A DNA stretch of 34,913 bases from Acidimicrobiales bacterium (GTDB lineage: Bacteria > Actinomycetota > Acidimicrobiia > Acidimicrobiales > MedAcidi-G1), in NCBI GenBank assembly GCA_030748555.1, contig JASMLT010000001.1, positions 1-34,913 of the forward strand. Reading direction: 5' to 3'. Of the stretch, positions 1-11,068 are shown piece by piece. Below the pieces are notes generated by a model, which saw only the letters and a program-made list of their open reading frames with translations, had not been told where the DNA came from and made no database searches. Position numbers and translations under genes: made by a program. Every line of letters begins with the position of its first letter. The stretch's first letter is position 1.

Positions 1-37
1 ATCTTACTTTTACATCATTTTCTTTATTTTCGCTCAT
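1..37 (-). CDS. 5' end of an unknown leftward gene (cut by window edge)
   Basis: Only about 12 codons lie inside the window, reading MSENKENDVKVR from an ATG at 37. The start is supported by a TACTAT hexamer exactly six bases upstream of the ATG, the same arrangement seen before many other first genes in this window. The reading frame is open to the edge. The peptide is too short to assign a function. Confidence 0.4.
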   Translation of the reverse strand, partial: MSENKENDVKVR

Positions 38-49
38 ACATGAATAGTA
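38..49 (-). promoter_or_regulatory. Putative -10 element of a leaderless transcript (left-edge gene)
   Basis: TACTAT (44-49) is followed by six bases and then ATG at 37. No Shine-Dalgarno sequence is present. No convincing -35 element is seen. Confidence 0.4.
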
Positions 50-85
50 GGGCTCAAATCAATGGTTTGACGACTTGAAAATGTT

Positions 86-97
86 TAGACTTTCATC
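86..97 (+). promoter_or_regulatory. Putative -10 element upstream of the MATE gene
   Basis: TAGACT (86-91) is followed by six bases and then ATT at 98, which is in frame with the conserved MATE N-terminus. The spacing equals that of the other leaderless promoters in the window, which suggests that the ATT is both transcription start and start codon. Confidence 0.4.
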
Positions 98-1414
98 ATT
101 AACATCCCAGATCGTGACAAACAGCTTTTAGCACTGGCAATCCCAGCTTTAGGTGCACTTGTAGCCGAACCATTGTATTTGTTAGCCGACACTGCTGTTG
201 TTGGTCATCTGGGAACTCTGCCTCTAGGAGGGTTAGCTGTTGCATCCGCTGCCCTGCTGTTAATTTACGGACTCTGTTTCTTTTTGGCTTATGGAACAAC
301 TGCAGCGGTCGCTAGGTTTACTGGGGCAGGTGAACCCTTAAAAGCTTCGAATCAAGCCATTCAAAGTATGTGGTTAGCTTTTTTTCTTGGCATTGCCATA
401 GCTTTCCTTGGGTACTTTGCCGCCGACCCTCTATTAAAACTTTTGGGGGCTGATGGGGAACTCCTGAATCAAGCTCGCATTTATTTGCGTATCAGCATGT
501 TCGGCGCTCCGGCCATGTTGATCATGCTTGCAGGAGTGGGTTACTTACGTGGAGTCAAGGACACAGTCAGACCACTGTGGGTGGCAATAGGAACTGCTCT
601 TTTAAATCTGGGACTCGAACTGGTTCTTATCTATGGTTTCAACAAAGAAATAGGAGCTTCTGCGGCATCGACAGTTGTTTCTCAATGGGTTGGCGCTCTG
701 ATTTACTTGGTTTGGATTCGAAAGGCCATAGGTGGATACAAGGTTTCTTTCAAACCGAAATTTCTGGTTCTAATAAAACTTTTAAGAAGCTCGAGTGAGC
801 TCTTGATTAGGAATCTTTCATTAACCACTTCCTTTATTGTTGCTACAGCTATGGCAGCTCGTCTGGGCAATGTTGATGTTGCAGCACACGAAGTGGGATT
901 CCAAGCATGGTTTTTCCTTGCAATGTCAATGGATGCTATCGCCATAGCAGCACAAGCGATAACAGGAAACCTTCTAGGCGCTGGTGATGCCCACGAAGCT
1001 CGTCTAATGGGCCGGAAAGCTATTATCTGGTCCACTGGAATAGGTGTGTTTACAGGTTCTCTTCTTGCAATATTTCATGTCACTTTTGCGGGAATTTTTT
1101 CTGAAGATACTGCAGTGGTTGAACTTGCGGGTTTTCTTCTTTTACATGTAGCGGCAATGGCTCCATTATCAGGGGTAGCATTTGCCCTAGACGGCATTCT
1201 GATAGGCGCCGGTGATCAGCGCTTCCTTGCTAAGGCCATGAGCCTCTCGGCGGTCATTTCCATACCGTTAATGCTTTTAAGCGTCGCATTTGGTCTCGGT
1301 ATAGGTTGGATTTGGGGATCTATTTGGGTTTTGATGTTGATCCGTTCTACAACTTTATATATTCGTTTTCGAAGTGATAAGTGGCAAAAATTGGGAACTA
1401 ACTTTCAGCTTTAG
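98..1414 (+). CDS. MATE-family (DinF-like) efflux transporter
   Basis: This is a multidrug and toxic compound extrusion family membrane protein, predicted to export small cations or drugs in exchange for Na+ or H+. The protein is almost wholly hydrophobic with about twelve membrane segments. Its N-terminal part (DRDKQLLALAIPALGALVAE, then PLYLLADTAVVGHLGT) is typical of the actinobacterial MATE/DinF group. The only canonical start in frame is TTG at 173, but family-like sequence extends upstream to about 107 and the frame is closed by TAG at 86-88. The start must therefore be ATT (98), ATC (95 or 104), or lie across an indel; ATT at 98 fits the local promoter spacing and gives 438 residues. 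The gene overlaps the convergent gatB by 17 bases. Substrate is unknown. Confidence 0.85.
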   Translation: MNIPDRDKQLLALAIPALGALVAEPLYLLADTAVVGHLGTLPLGGLAVASAALLLIYGLCFFLAYGTTAAVARFTGAGEPLKASNQAIQSMWLAFFLGIAIAFLGYFAADPLLKLLGADGELLNQARIYLRISMFGAPAMLIMLAGVGYLRGVKDTVRPLWVAIGTALLNLGLELVLIYGFNKEIGASAASTVVSQWVGALIYLVWIRKAIGGYKVSFKPKFLVLIKLLRSSSELLIRNLSLTTSFIVATAMAARLGNVDVAAHEVGFQAWFFLAMSMDAIAIAAQAITGNLLGAGDAHEARLMGRKAIIWSTGIGVFTGSLLAIFHVTFAGIFSEDTAVVELAGFLLLHVAAMAPLSGVAFALDGILIGAGDQRFLAKAMSLSAVISIPLMLLSVAFGLGIGWIWGSIWVLMLIRSTTLYIRFRSDKWQKLGTNFQL

Positions 1415-2816
1415 CACTTAAAATTTGATTAACTATTTTGCCATCAGCCTGACCGCTGGTCTCTTTCATTATTAACCCAACGAAAAAACCTGATTTTTTC
1501 TTTCTTTCAGTTTCATCCCCATTAATGTAAGAAAGCCAATCATCAGAATTTTCTGAAATGATTCGATCAACTATCTTTTCCAGTTCAGAGTTGTCCATAG
1601 ATTCGAAACCGTGACTCTTAGCTATCTCTTGAGGTTCTCCTCCTGATTCAACTAAATCCGCTAAAACTGTTTTGGTTTGTGTAGCTGTAAGCTCACTGTT
1701 CGTCTCCATTACCGTGAGGGATGCAAACGCCTCTGGTGTCAGCTTTCCAATTCCGTCAGCAAGATTGTTCTCTAAATGCACAAGAACGCGATTCTTGTCG
1801 GCGTTAGAAGAAATTGCTTGAAGAGCAAAAGTGTCCAAATCTCTTTGCACTATTAATGACGTTTCTGTTGGTTCAACTCCGATTGCATCAGCTAGAAGGT
1901 GCCTTCGATCTCTTGGCAATGGTGGTAAGGATTTGCCGATTTCTTTTACCCATTCTTCAGATGGTTCAATTGGCACTAAATCAGGTTCGGGAAAATAACG
2001 GTAATCAAAAGCTTCTTCCTTAGATCGCAATTTGTGTGTGCGACCCTCAGCCTCGTCCCAATGGCGTGTTTGTTGCTCAACTTCTTGACCTGATTCAATT
2101 ATTTCGATCTGTCTTTTTGCTTCATACTCGATAGCTCTGCCAAGAGATCTCAAAGAGTTGATATTTTTGATTTCACAACGTGTTCCCAGCTCTTCTGCCC
2201 CATCTCGACGGACTGACACATTGCAGTCAACACGCAAGGAGCCTTCTTCCATCTTTCCATCAGATGCGCCAATTGTTACTAATATTGAACGCAACTCAGA
2301 AACATAGTCTCTTGCATCATCAGGACCTCGAAGATCTGGCGCTCCAACTATTTCAATAAGAGGAACCCCTGACCTGTTGTAGTCGATCAAAGAATAGGAA
2401 GCTTCGTGTATCCGCCCCCCTCCTCCTACATGGGTTATTTTTCCGGTGTCTTCCTCAAGGTGAGCTCTCTCAATTCCTATTCGACGTCCATCAGGAAGCT
2501 CCAACCACCCTTCTTTGTTTATAGGTAAATCGAATTGTGAAATCTGATAAGCCTTAGGCATGTCTGGATAAAAATAGTTCTTACGTGCAAATACTGACTT
2601 TTGCACTTGGCAGTTCAAAGCTAAACCCACTCTGATAGCTAGCTCTACCGCTTTTTCATTCAAAACCGGTAAAGATCCAGGTAATCCGAGAGAAACAGGA
2701 TCCGTGTTGCTGTTGGGTTCTCCACCAAAAGAATTAAGCGCTGATGAAAACATCTTAGTTTTTGTAGCTAATTCTGCATGAACCTCTAAACCAATTACCG
2801 TTTCCCAGCCATTCAT
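1398..2816 (-). CDS. gatB: Asp-tRNA(Asn)/Glu-tRNA(Gln) amidotransferase subunit B
   Basis: GatB is the kinase/tRNA-recognition subunit of GatCAB. It phosphorylates misacylated Glu-tRNA(Gln) or Asp-tRNA(Asn) and receives ammonia from GatA. The 472-residue protein starts with the family hallmark GWETVIGLEVHAELATKTKM and contains SLIDYNRSGVPLIEIV, RVDCNVSVR and EIKNINSLR. The C-terminal YqeY-like domain ends in GFFVGLIMKETSGQADGKIV. A longer reading frame reaches 2903, inside gatA, but ATG 2816, seven bases after the gatA stop, places the conserved N-terminus correctly. It is the last gene of the gatCAB operon and overlaps the convergent MATE gene by 17 bases. Confidence 0.97.
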   Translation of the reverse strand: MNGWETVIGLEVHAELATKTKMFSSALNSFGGEPNSNTDPVSLGLPGSLPVLNEKAVELAIRVGLALNCQVQKSVFARKNYFYPDMPKAYQISQFDLPINKEGWLELPDGRRIGIERAHLEEDTGKITHVGGGGRIHEASYSLIDYNRSGVPLIEIVGAPDLRGPDDARDYVSELRSILVTIGASDGKMEEGSLRVDCNVSVRRDGAEELGTRCEIKNINSLRSLGRAIEYEAKRQIEIIESGQEVEQQTRHWDEAEGRTHKLRSKEEAFDYRYFPEPDLVPIEPSEEWVKEIGKSLPPLPRDRRHLLADAIGVEPTETSLIVQRDLDTFALQAISSNADKNRVLVHLENNLADGIGKLTPEAFASLTVMETNSELTATQTKTVLADLVESGGEPQEIAKSHGFESMDNSELEKIVDRIISENSDDWLSYINGDETERKKKSGFFVGLIMKETSGQADGKIVNQILSAKAES

Positions 2817-2823
2817 CTCGAAA

Positions 2824-4263
2824 CTATTCAATGCCTTCACCACTTTCAGATTCAAGAACTTTCGCAGCTTGGAACATCTCTCTCTCAGCCATGGCCGGAG
2901 CAAGAATTTGGATCCCTACGGGCATTCCATCTTCTCCAAAACCGAAAGGAACTGACATGGCTGGATGTCCTGCAAGATTAGAGGGGATTGTGCATACGTC
3001 CTGCAAATACATCTGCATAGGATCCGCGGTCTTATCGCCTAATGGAAAGGCTGTGGTTGGAGCAGTGGGACTTATAAGAATGTCAAATTTCTCATAAGCT
3101 TTTGCGAAATCATTCATGATTAATGTTCGTACTCTCTGAGATTTACCGTAGTAGGCGTCATAATATCCAGCTGAAAGTGCGTAAGTTCCGAGCATGATTC
3201 GACGTTTTACCTCATCACCAAAACCTTTTGTGCGAGTAGCTGTCATTGTCTCTGCAGTCGTTGCAGCTTCTGTTCTCGGGCCAAAACGTATCCCGTCGTA
3301 TCTTGCAAGATTAGAAGATGCTTCAGCAGGTGCTATGACGTAATAAGCGGAAAGACCGTAAATAGAAGCCGGAACCGAAGCTGATTCAACAATTGCTCCT
3401 GCATTAGAAAAAACTTTTATGGCTTCCTCGACTCGAGAACTCACATCCGGTGAAATCCCTTCTAGACCTTTTCCGGAAAGTTCCTCAATCACGCCTATCC
3501 GCATGCCGTCGACCCCTTGATCTAAAACTTCTGAAATGTCGAGCGGTTTCTCTGGAATTGAGGTGGAGTCCCTTGGATCATGACCGCTAATAACTTCAAG
3601 AGTTAAAGCAGCATCAGAAACTGTATTAGCAAAAGGACCGACCTGATCAAGACTGGAAGCGAATGCGACGAGTCCATAACGAGACACTCTTCCATATGTA
3701 GGTTTAACTCCAACAACACCACAAAGAGCAGCTGGTTGTCTTATAGATCCTCCAGTGTCACTGCCCAGAGCAAGAGGAGAGAATCCTGCTGCAACAGCTG
3801 CTGCAGAACCTCCTGATGATCCCCCTGGAACAAGTTCCAAATTATGGGGATTTCTAGTTGGTCCAAAAGCAGAATTCTCTGTTGAAGAACCCATCGCAAA
3901 CTCATCTAGATTTGTTTTGCCCATAACGACCGCTCCTGCTTCTTTAAGCTTTTCTATAACAGTGGCGTTATAAGGAGGTTTCCAGCCTTCTAAAATTTTC
4001 GAACCACACGTTGTCTCAACTCCACGTGTACAAAGATTGTCTTTAATCGAAATCGGAACTCCTGCTAAAGGCCCCAATGTTTCTCCAGAAGCAATTTTTG
4101 AATCTATTTCATCAGCATCCATCAAAGCTTGTTCAGCAGTAACGAGATTGAACGCGTTGACATCAGATTCAATTTTATTAATAGTTTCAATATGGTGCTC
4201 AACGACTGAGCGGGCACTCACCTCACCAGACAAAACTTTTTCTGCTATTTCTGTTGCCTTCAT
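2824..4263 (-). CDS. gatA: Asp-tRNA(Asn)/Glu-tRNA(Gln) amidotransferase subunit A
   Basis: GatA is the glutaminase subunit of the GatCAB amidotransferase and belongs to the amidase-signature family. The Lys-Ser-Ser triad is visible: Lys74 in GVPISIKDN, the cis-Ser at about 149 in VPGGSSGGSA, and the nucleophile Ser173 in GSDTGGSIRQPAA. The spacing of 75 and 24 residues equals that of Staphylococcus aureus GatA. Length (479 residues) is normal. The ATG shares its A with the gatC stop codon (TAATG), so translation is probably coupled. gatB follows after seven bases. Confidence 0.97.
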   Translation of the reverse strand: MKATEIAEKVLSGEVSARSVVEHHIETINKIESDVNAFNLVTAEQALMDADEIDSKIASGETLGPLAGVPISIKDNLCTRGVETTCGSKILEGWKPPYNATVIEKLKEAGAVVMGKTNLDEFAMGSSTENSAFGPTRNPHNLELVPGGSSGGSAAAVAAGFSPLALGSDTGGSIRQPAALCGVVGVKPTYGRVSRYGLVAFASSLDQVGPFANTVSDAALTLEVISGHDPRDSTSIPEKPLDISEVLDQGVDGMRIGVIEELSGKGLEGISPDVSSRVEEAIKVFSNAGAIVESASVPASIYGLSAYYVIAPAEASSNLARYDGIRFGPRTEAATTAETMTATRTKGFGDEVKRRIMLGTYALSAGYYDAYYGKSQRVRTLIMNDFAKAYEKFDILISPTAPTTAFPLGDKTADPMQMYLQDVCTIPSNLAGHPAMSVPFGFGEDGMPVGIQILAPAMAEREMFQAAKVLESESGEGIE

Positions 4264-4562
4264 TACGACTCCCCAAGAATCGGCGGAACCCGGAATTGGC
4301 TTTCTTCTACTTCCGGCGCCACTTCAAGTACTTCCTCGACCTCAAAACCTTCACCCGGTTCATCAACGCGAAGAACATTCTTCAAGGGAAAAGGGTGTGT
4401 ACTCGGTTCAACATCATCTACGTTCAAAGCCTCCAAATCAGCTGCGTGATCTAAAATAGCGGCTAGCTGAGATGTGAAAGCGTCCAACTCGTCTTCGTTC
4501 AACGCAAGTTGAGCTAAACGTGCCACATGGGCAACTTCTTCACGAGAAATTCTTTGAACCAC
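4263..4562 (-). CDS. gatC: Asp-tRNA(Asn)/Glu-tRNA(Gln) amidotransferase subunit C
   Basis: GatC is the small belt-like subunit that wraps and stabilises GatA and GatB. The 99-residue protein has the family N-terminus (SREEVAHVARLAQLALNEDE) and a C-terminal segment that normally threads along GatA. The start is GTG at 4562. It lies seven bases after a TACCAT hexamer and lacks a Shine-Dalgarno, so gatCAB probably has its own leaderless promoter although the kinase gene ends only 38 bases upstream. Confidence 0.95.
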   Translation of the reverse strand: MVQRISREEVAHVARLAQLALNEDELDAFTSQLAAILDHAADLEALNVDDVEPSTHPFPLKNVLRVDEPGEGFEVEEVLEVAPEVEESQFRVPPILGES

Positions 4563-4575
4563 AGTTCAGATGGTA
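4563..4575 (-). promoter_or_regulatory. Putative leaderless promoter of gatCAB
   Basis: TACCAT (4570-4575) precedes the gatC GTG by seven bases. It lies in the 38-base gap after the kinase stop codon, so gatCAB need not depend on transcription from the kinase gene. Confidence 0.45.
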
Positions 4576-4600
4576 GAGGACATATCGTCAAACAAGACTT

Positions 4601-6559
4601 TTATCCACTGATTAATTCAATAGGAGTTTCCGGTAATCCCAGAGCAGTGCCAGGAGGTTCTTGTCTAGTGATTAAACCGTCGGAAGATCCAGTAATTGAA
4701 ATAGAACGAAATCCAGCTGCAGCTAATCTAGATTCTGCGGCATCGACTGAAAGTCCCACCACATTAGGGATAGAACGTGGCTCAGGCCCGGTCGAAACTA
4801 ATATTTCAACTTCTGAACCACCTCTGACAGAACTTTGTGACGGAGGTTCAAAAGCCACTACGTAGCCTTTAGGGACAAATTCGTCTCTCACCCCAATACG
4901 GCGTGAAGTTAGTCCTAAAGTCTCTAACGCCGTTTCAACTTCGGACACTTCACGACCTTCTAGACCTATTGGAATAACCACTGGGATCCTTCCATCAGAG
5001 ACAAGTAAATCAACACTTCCTCCTAGTGGCAGTTCAGTCATAGGCGCAAGGACATCCACAATCATTCCAGCTTCTATAGTTTCACTGTAAGAATATGAAA
5101 TCTCGCCCACTTCCAAGCCAGCTGACTGAATCAGTCTTTCTGCGCCTGGGAGACTCTTACCTACTAAATCAATAGGTATCTGAACGCGTTCTGCGCCAAG
5201 AGAAATGACTAAAACAACTGTCTCGTTTTCTTCTAGAGCAGTCCCTCCAATAGGCTCAGTCGCTAACACTTCCCCTTCCACTGTGTTATCAAGGCGGTCG
5301 AAACGTTCCTCCACATTCCATCCAAGAGCAACAATTAACTCCCTTGCGCTGTCCCCTGAAGAACCTACTAGTTGAGGGAGGGTTCTTGACTCTGTCTGCG
5401 TTGCTTCCCATAAAAAAGCTCCAACAGCGGTTACACCAACTACCAACAAGCTTGCTAACAAAGCATTTACCCAACGTCGTCTTGATGGTTTTGATGAATT
5501 GACCGGTTTCGGCTCTGGTTCAACTGAGACAGTTTCCATTCGTTCTGTAGGTCGATCCGGTGGAGAAGAAACGCTTGCAGGGACTAAAGGTTCTTCACCT
5601 GACAGAGGAGCTGCGCCTACCTCTCCTGGTCCGACAAAAGGTAGAGGTTCTGGACGGGCCATTTCGCTCGCAACATCAAGGAGCATTCTGCCTAGTTCTC
5701 CGGCTGTAGGTCGTTCTTCTGCATTAGCAGAACCAGATTTTTTGACTACTGGTGCTAGAGCGCCCAAACTTTCGGGAATTGGCACATCTTGACCTTCTCT
5801 CGCTCTTAAAGTTCCGAGAACCGTATTCTCAACAAAAGGAAGATGCCCTGTAGATGCTTCGACTACGCACAAAGCCAAGGAATAGATATCAGACTTAACT
5901 CCTAAAGCAAGCCCGCTGGCTTGTTCAGGTGAAGCGTACCTAGCAGTTCCCACATAGCCGCGTAGACCGCCTAATTCATCTAATTGTGGTCCAGAATTAG
6001 AAATTTCTGCTTGGGTTGCGTCTGCCAATGCAGCTGCTAGTCCAAAATCTGCAATTCGTAAATGACCGTCTTGCCCGAACAAAAGGTTCGCAGGTTTAAG
6101 ATCGCGATGAATTATTCCTTGCGCATGAGCATGATCAAGAGCTCTGCATGCTTCAAGAGTGATTTGTAATATTTGTGAAGGGCTGAGAGTCCTACCACTA
6201 TCCAAAATACTTCTAAGACTCCCGCCGCCTAGATATTCGGTTACCAGGTAAGCCTGGTCGTCAACTCCCCAGTCGAAAACTCGCACTGTGTGAGAACTTG
6301 TAAGAGAGGCGGCAATTCTAGCTTCTGTCTGAAATCGTTCTACGAATCCTGGATATTGAGCAAGTTGAGTGTGTAGAACTTTTACTGCTACTTGACGATT
6401 CAGACTTAAATCCGTCGCTAGATACACTGAACCAGATCCGCCTGTTCCTACAATGTTTTGCAGCCTGTACCTTCCACCAAATGTGCGACCAGAAATATCC
6501 CGAGCGCCCCAAAAATTTCCTTTACCAAAAGATCCGGTATCTCTTCGTTTTTCTACCAC
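4601..6559 (-). CDS. PknB-like Ser/Thr protein kinase with four PASTA repeats
   Basis: This is a transmembrane Hanks-type kinase of the family that senses peptidoglycan fragments and regulates growth and division in Actinobacteria and Firmicutes. The kinase domain spans about residues 28-300: glycine loop GTGGSGSV (38-45), Lys60 in VAVKVL, HRDLKPAN (151-158), DFG (171-173) and SPEQ (210-213). The activation segment is somewhat longer than in mycobacterial PknB. A Pro-rich juxtamembrane linker precedes one membrane helix (about 363-384). Four PASTA-type repeats of about 65 residues follow, each ending near (V/I)xxxVS(L/D/T)G or its remnant. The start is GTG, inside a palindrome shared with the divergent gene at 6592. 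Total length is 652 residues. It is a kinase in the PknB class, but which pathway it controls cannot be read from the sequence. Confidence 0.93.
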   Translation of the reverse strand: MVEKRRDTGSFGKGNFWGARDISGRTFGGRYRLQNIVGTGGSGSVYLATDLSLNRQVAVKVLHTQLAQYPGFVERFQTEARIAASLTSSHTVRVFDWGVDDQAYLVTEYLGGGSLRSILDSGRTLSPSQILQITLEACRALDHAHAQGIIHRDLKPANLLFGQDGHLRIADFGLAAALADATQAEISNSGPQLDELGGLRGYVGTARYASPEQASGLALGVKSDIYSLALCVVEASTGHLPFVENTVLGTLRAREGQDVPIPESLGALAPVVKKSGSANAEERPTAGELGRMLLDVASEMARPEPLPFVGPGEVGAAPLSGEEPLVPASVSSPPDRPTERMETVSVEPEPKPVNSSKPSRRRWVNALLASLLVVGVTAVGAFLWEATQTESRTLPQLVGSSGDSARELIVALGWNVEERFDRLDNTVEGEVLATEPIGGTALEENETVVLVISLGAERVQIPIDLVGKSLPGAERLIQSAGLEVGEISYSYSETIEAGMIVDVLAPMTELPLGGSVDLLVSDGRIPVVIPIGLEGREVSEVETALETLGLTSRRIGVRDEFVPKGYVVAFEPPSQSSVRGGSEVEILVSTGPEPRSIPNVVGLSVDAAESRLAAAGFRSISITGSSDGLITRQEPPGTALGLPETPIELISG

Positions 6560-6594
6560 ACGTAAAGGTTACCTCTAGGTAGCCTTTACGTGTG
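6557..6594. promoter_or_regulatory. 38-bp palindrome carrying two divergent leaderless promoters
   Basis: Arms CACACGTAAAGGTTACCT (6557-6574) and its inverted copy (6577-6594) match at 17 of 18 positions around a two-base centre. Each arm contains a TANNNT hexamer, six bases, then a GTG start: TAACCT for the kinase (GTG at 6559) and TAGCCT for the rightward gene (GTG at 6592). The whole 32-base intergenic region lies within the repeat. It may bind a dimeric regulator, or simply reflect two near-identical promoters placed head to head. Confidence 0.65.
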
Positions 6595-7005
6595 ACGCGT
6601 CGTAACTCAATTATTATCTGTTCTCTTCTCGCTCTCGGGGTAGCCGTACTGGTATTAGCCGGAATGATTGCCGATGGGGAAGATACTGACATCTTATTGA
6701 ACTCAAATCCTGGAGTGTCAGAGCTGATACCAAATCGCGGTGATGAAGTTATCGCTCAAACAAATGTGGGTGTTGTTTTTTCACCTACCTGGACGGGCGA
6801 AATTGTTAGTATCGGTGATACGCAAATCCCACTCGATCAACAAAGAGTTGAACCTGCTTTGAATTCAGTGGTATTTAGGCCTGAAGCCGAGAAAATTATT
6901 GAGCGGCTACCCGCTGGTAATATTTGTGCTTCCATCGTCTATTGGGAGGTTCAAACACCCAGTAGGCGATCGAGCTTAAGTTGGTGTTTTCGAGTTATTG
7001 GCTGA
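6592..7005 (+). CDS. Membrane-anchored protein with a probable extracytoplasmic Ig-like domain
   Basis: The 137-residue protein has a short basic N-terminus (MTRRN), one hydrophobic helix (about 6-27) and an exported domain of about 105 residues. That domain is rich in beta-forming segments (VGVVFSPTWTG, NSVVFRPEAEKI, ASIVYWEVQT) and contains two Cys. The pattern resembles bacterial Ig-like or CopC-like beta sandwiches, but no specific family was recognised. The uncleaved helix could be an anchor or a signal peptide. The gene is divergent from the PASTA kinase and shares its palindromic promoter, which hints at co-regulation. It ends four bases before the convergent ligA stop. Confidence 0.7.
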   Translation: MTRRNSIIICSLLALGVAVLVLAGMIADGEDTDILLNSNPGVSELIPNRGDEVIAQTNVGVVFSPTWTGEIVSIGDTQIPLDQQRVEPALNSVVFRPEAEKIIERLPAGNICASIVYWEVQTPSRRSSLSWCFRVIG

Positions 7006-7009
7006 AAAT

Positions 7010-10039
<3,030 letters not shown>

Positions 10040-11068
10040 TCAGATGGCAATTGCTCCGCCTACGACTTGGTCCTCTTCATAGAAGACAAGACTTTGGCCT
10101 GAAGCAACTCGCGAATGGGCTTCTTCCCATACAAGTAAATCGTCTTCTATGTTCGCCAATTTTGGCTTCCCATGTGCACTTGTTTGAACAAGGAATTCAC
10201 CTTTAATCTCATTTGCAGACCATAGAGGATCCCGAAATTCTGTTTGTTTAACTAAAAGCTGATCAGGAGTTCCTACCGTAACCGTCGCAGATTCAATGTC
10301 GATGTTGTTCGCGTATCTCGGTTCTTTACCACCTGCTAGAAGCATGCCTCGCCTCTGTCCAACAGTGACTAGTTCTATCGCTTCTACCTGACCCACTTCA
10401 GCTCCGTTTTCGTCTACCACTCGTCCCGGAGTCAAAGGAATCCTTTGCCCCAGAAAGTCAGCTCTTCCCTTCTCACGGGTAATGAAACAGACATCTTGAC
10501 TGTCAGGCTTAGTCGCGACCCTAAGTCCTAAACTGTTTGCTTTCTCTCTGACTTGATCTTTACTCATCTCTCCGACTGGGAGGTGTAATGAAGAGATCTG
10601 ATTTTGATTCAGCATATAAAGAACGTAAGACTGATCTTTTGCTTCATCTGCTGCCCTTGCAATACGTAAGGTTTCATCTTTTTGCTTTACTATCCGGGCA
10701 TGATGGCCTGTAACTATTTTTTCGAAACCCAGTGCTTTTGCTCTTTTTAACAGACGATCAAATTTGATATGCCTATTGCATTCAATGCATGGGTTTGGAG
10801 TTAAACCTGCTGAGTGAGCTTTGACGTAAGGGGCTACTACGTGTTCATCAAAGTCGTCTCCCAAATTGAAAACATGATGTTCTATACCTAGTGAATCGGC
10901 CGCTCTTCTTGCGTCATCTACGTCTGAAACTGAACAGCATCCAGAATCAGAATCTCCTCCCCAAAGTTTAAGTGTCACTCCGACCACTTCATCCCCGTTC
11001 TCACAGGCAAGAGCAGCTGCGACTGATGAATCAACACCTCCTGACATAGCAACCATAACTCGTGTCAT
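10040..11068 (-). CDS. mnmA: tRNA-specific 2-thiouridylase MnmA
   Basis: MnmA installs the 2-thio group on the wobble uridine of tRNAs for Lys, Glu and Gln, using ATP and persulfide sulfur. The PP-loop SGGVDSS is at residues 9-15. The catalytic Cys94 lies in PNPCIECN and the second active-site Cys194 in DSQDVCF. Length (342) is normal. It overlaps the upstream cysteine desulfurase gene by four bases (ATGA), a direct sulfur donor-acceptor operon. Its stop codon abuts that of the convergent membrane protein gene. Confidence 0.96.
   Translation of the reverse strand: MTRVMVAMSGGVDSSVAAALACENGDEVVGVTLKLWGGDSDSGCCSVSDVDDARRAADSLGIEHHVFNLGDDFDEHVVAPYVKAHSAGLTPNPCIECNRHIKFDRLLKRAKALGFEKIVTGHHARIVKQKDETLRIARAADEAKDQSYVLYMLNQNQISSLHLPVGEMSKDQVREKANSLGLRVATKPDSQDVCFITREKGRADFLGQRIPLTPGRVVDENGAEVGQVEAIELVTVGQRRGMLLAGGKEPRYANNIDIESATVTVGTPDQLLVKQTEFRDPLWSANEIKGEFLVQTSAHGKPKLANIEDDLLVWEEAHSRVASGQSLVFYEEDQVVGGAIAI

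Noticed and set aside
173..175. TTG 173 as the MATE start
   Set aside because: It would remove about 25 residues, including the conserved first membrane helix region that is clearly encoded upstream in the same frame.
2817..2903. N-terminal extension of gatB into gatA
   Set aside because: The family N-terminus starts at ATG 2816, and the extension has no family similarity while it overlaps conserved gatA.
6557..6594. The palindrome as an intrinsic terminator
   Set aside because: The flanking genes diverge from it, so no transcript is expected to end there, and it has no T-tract.
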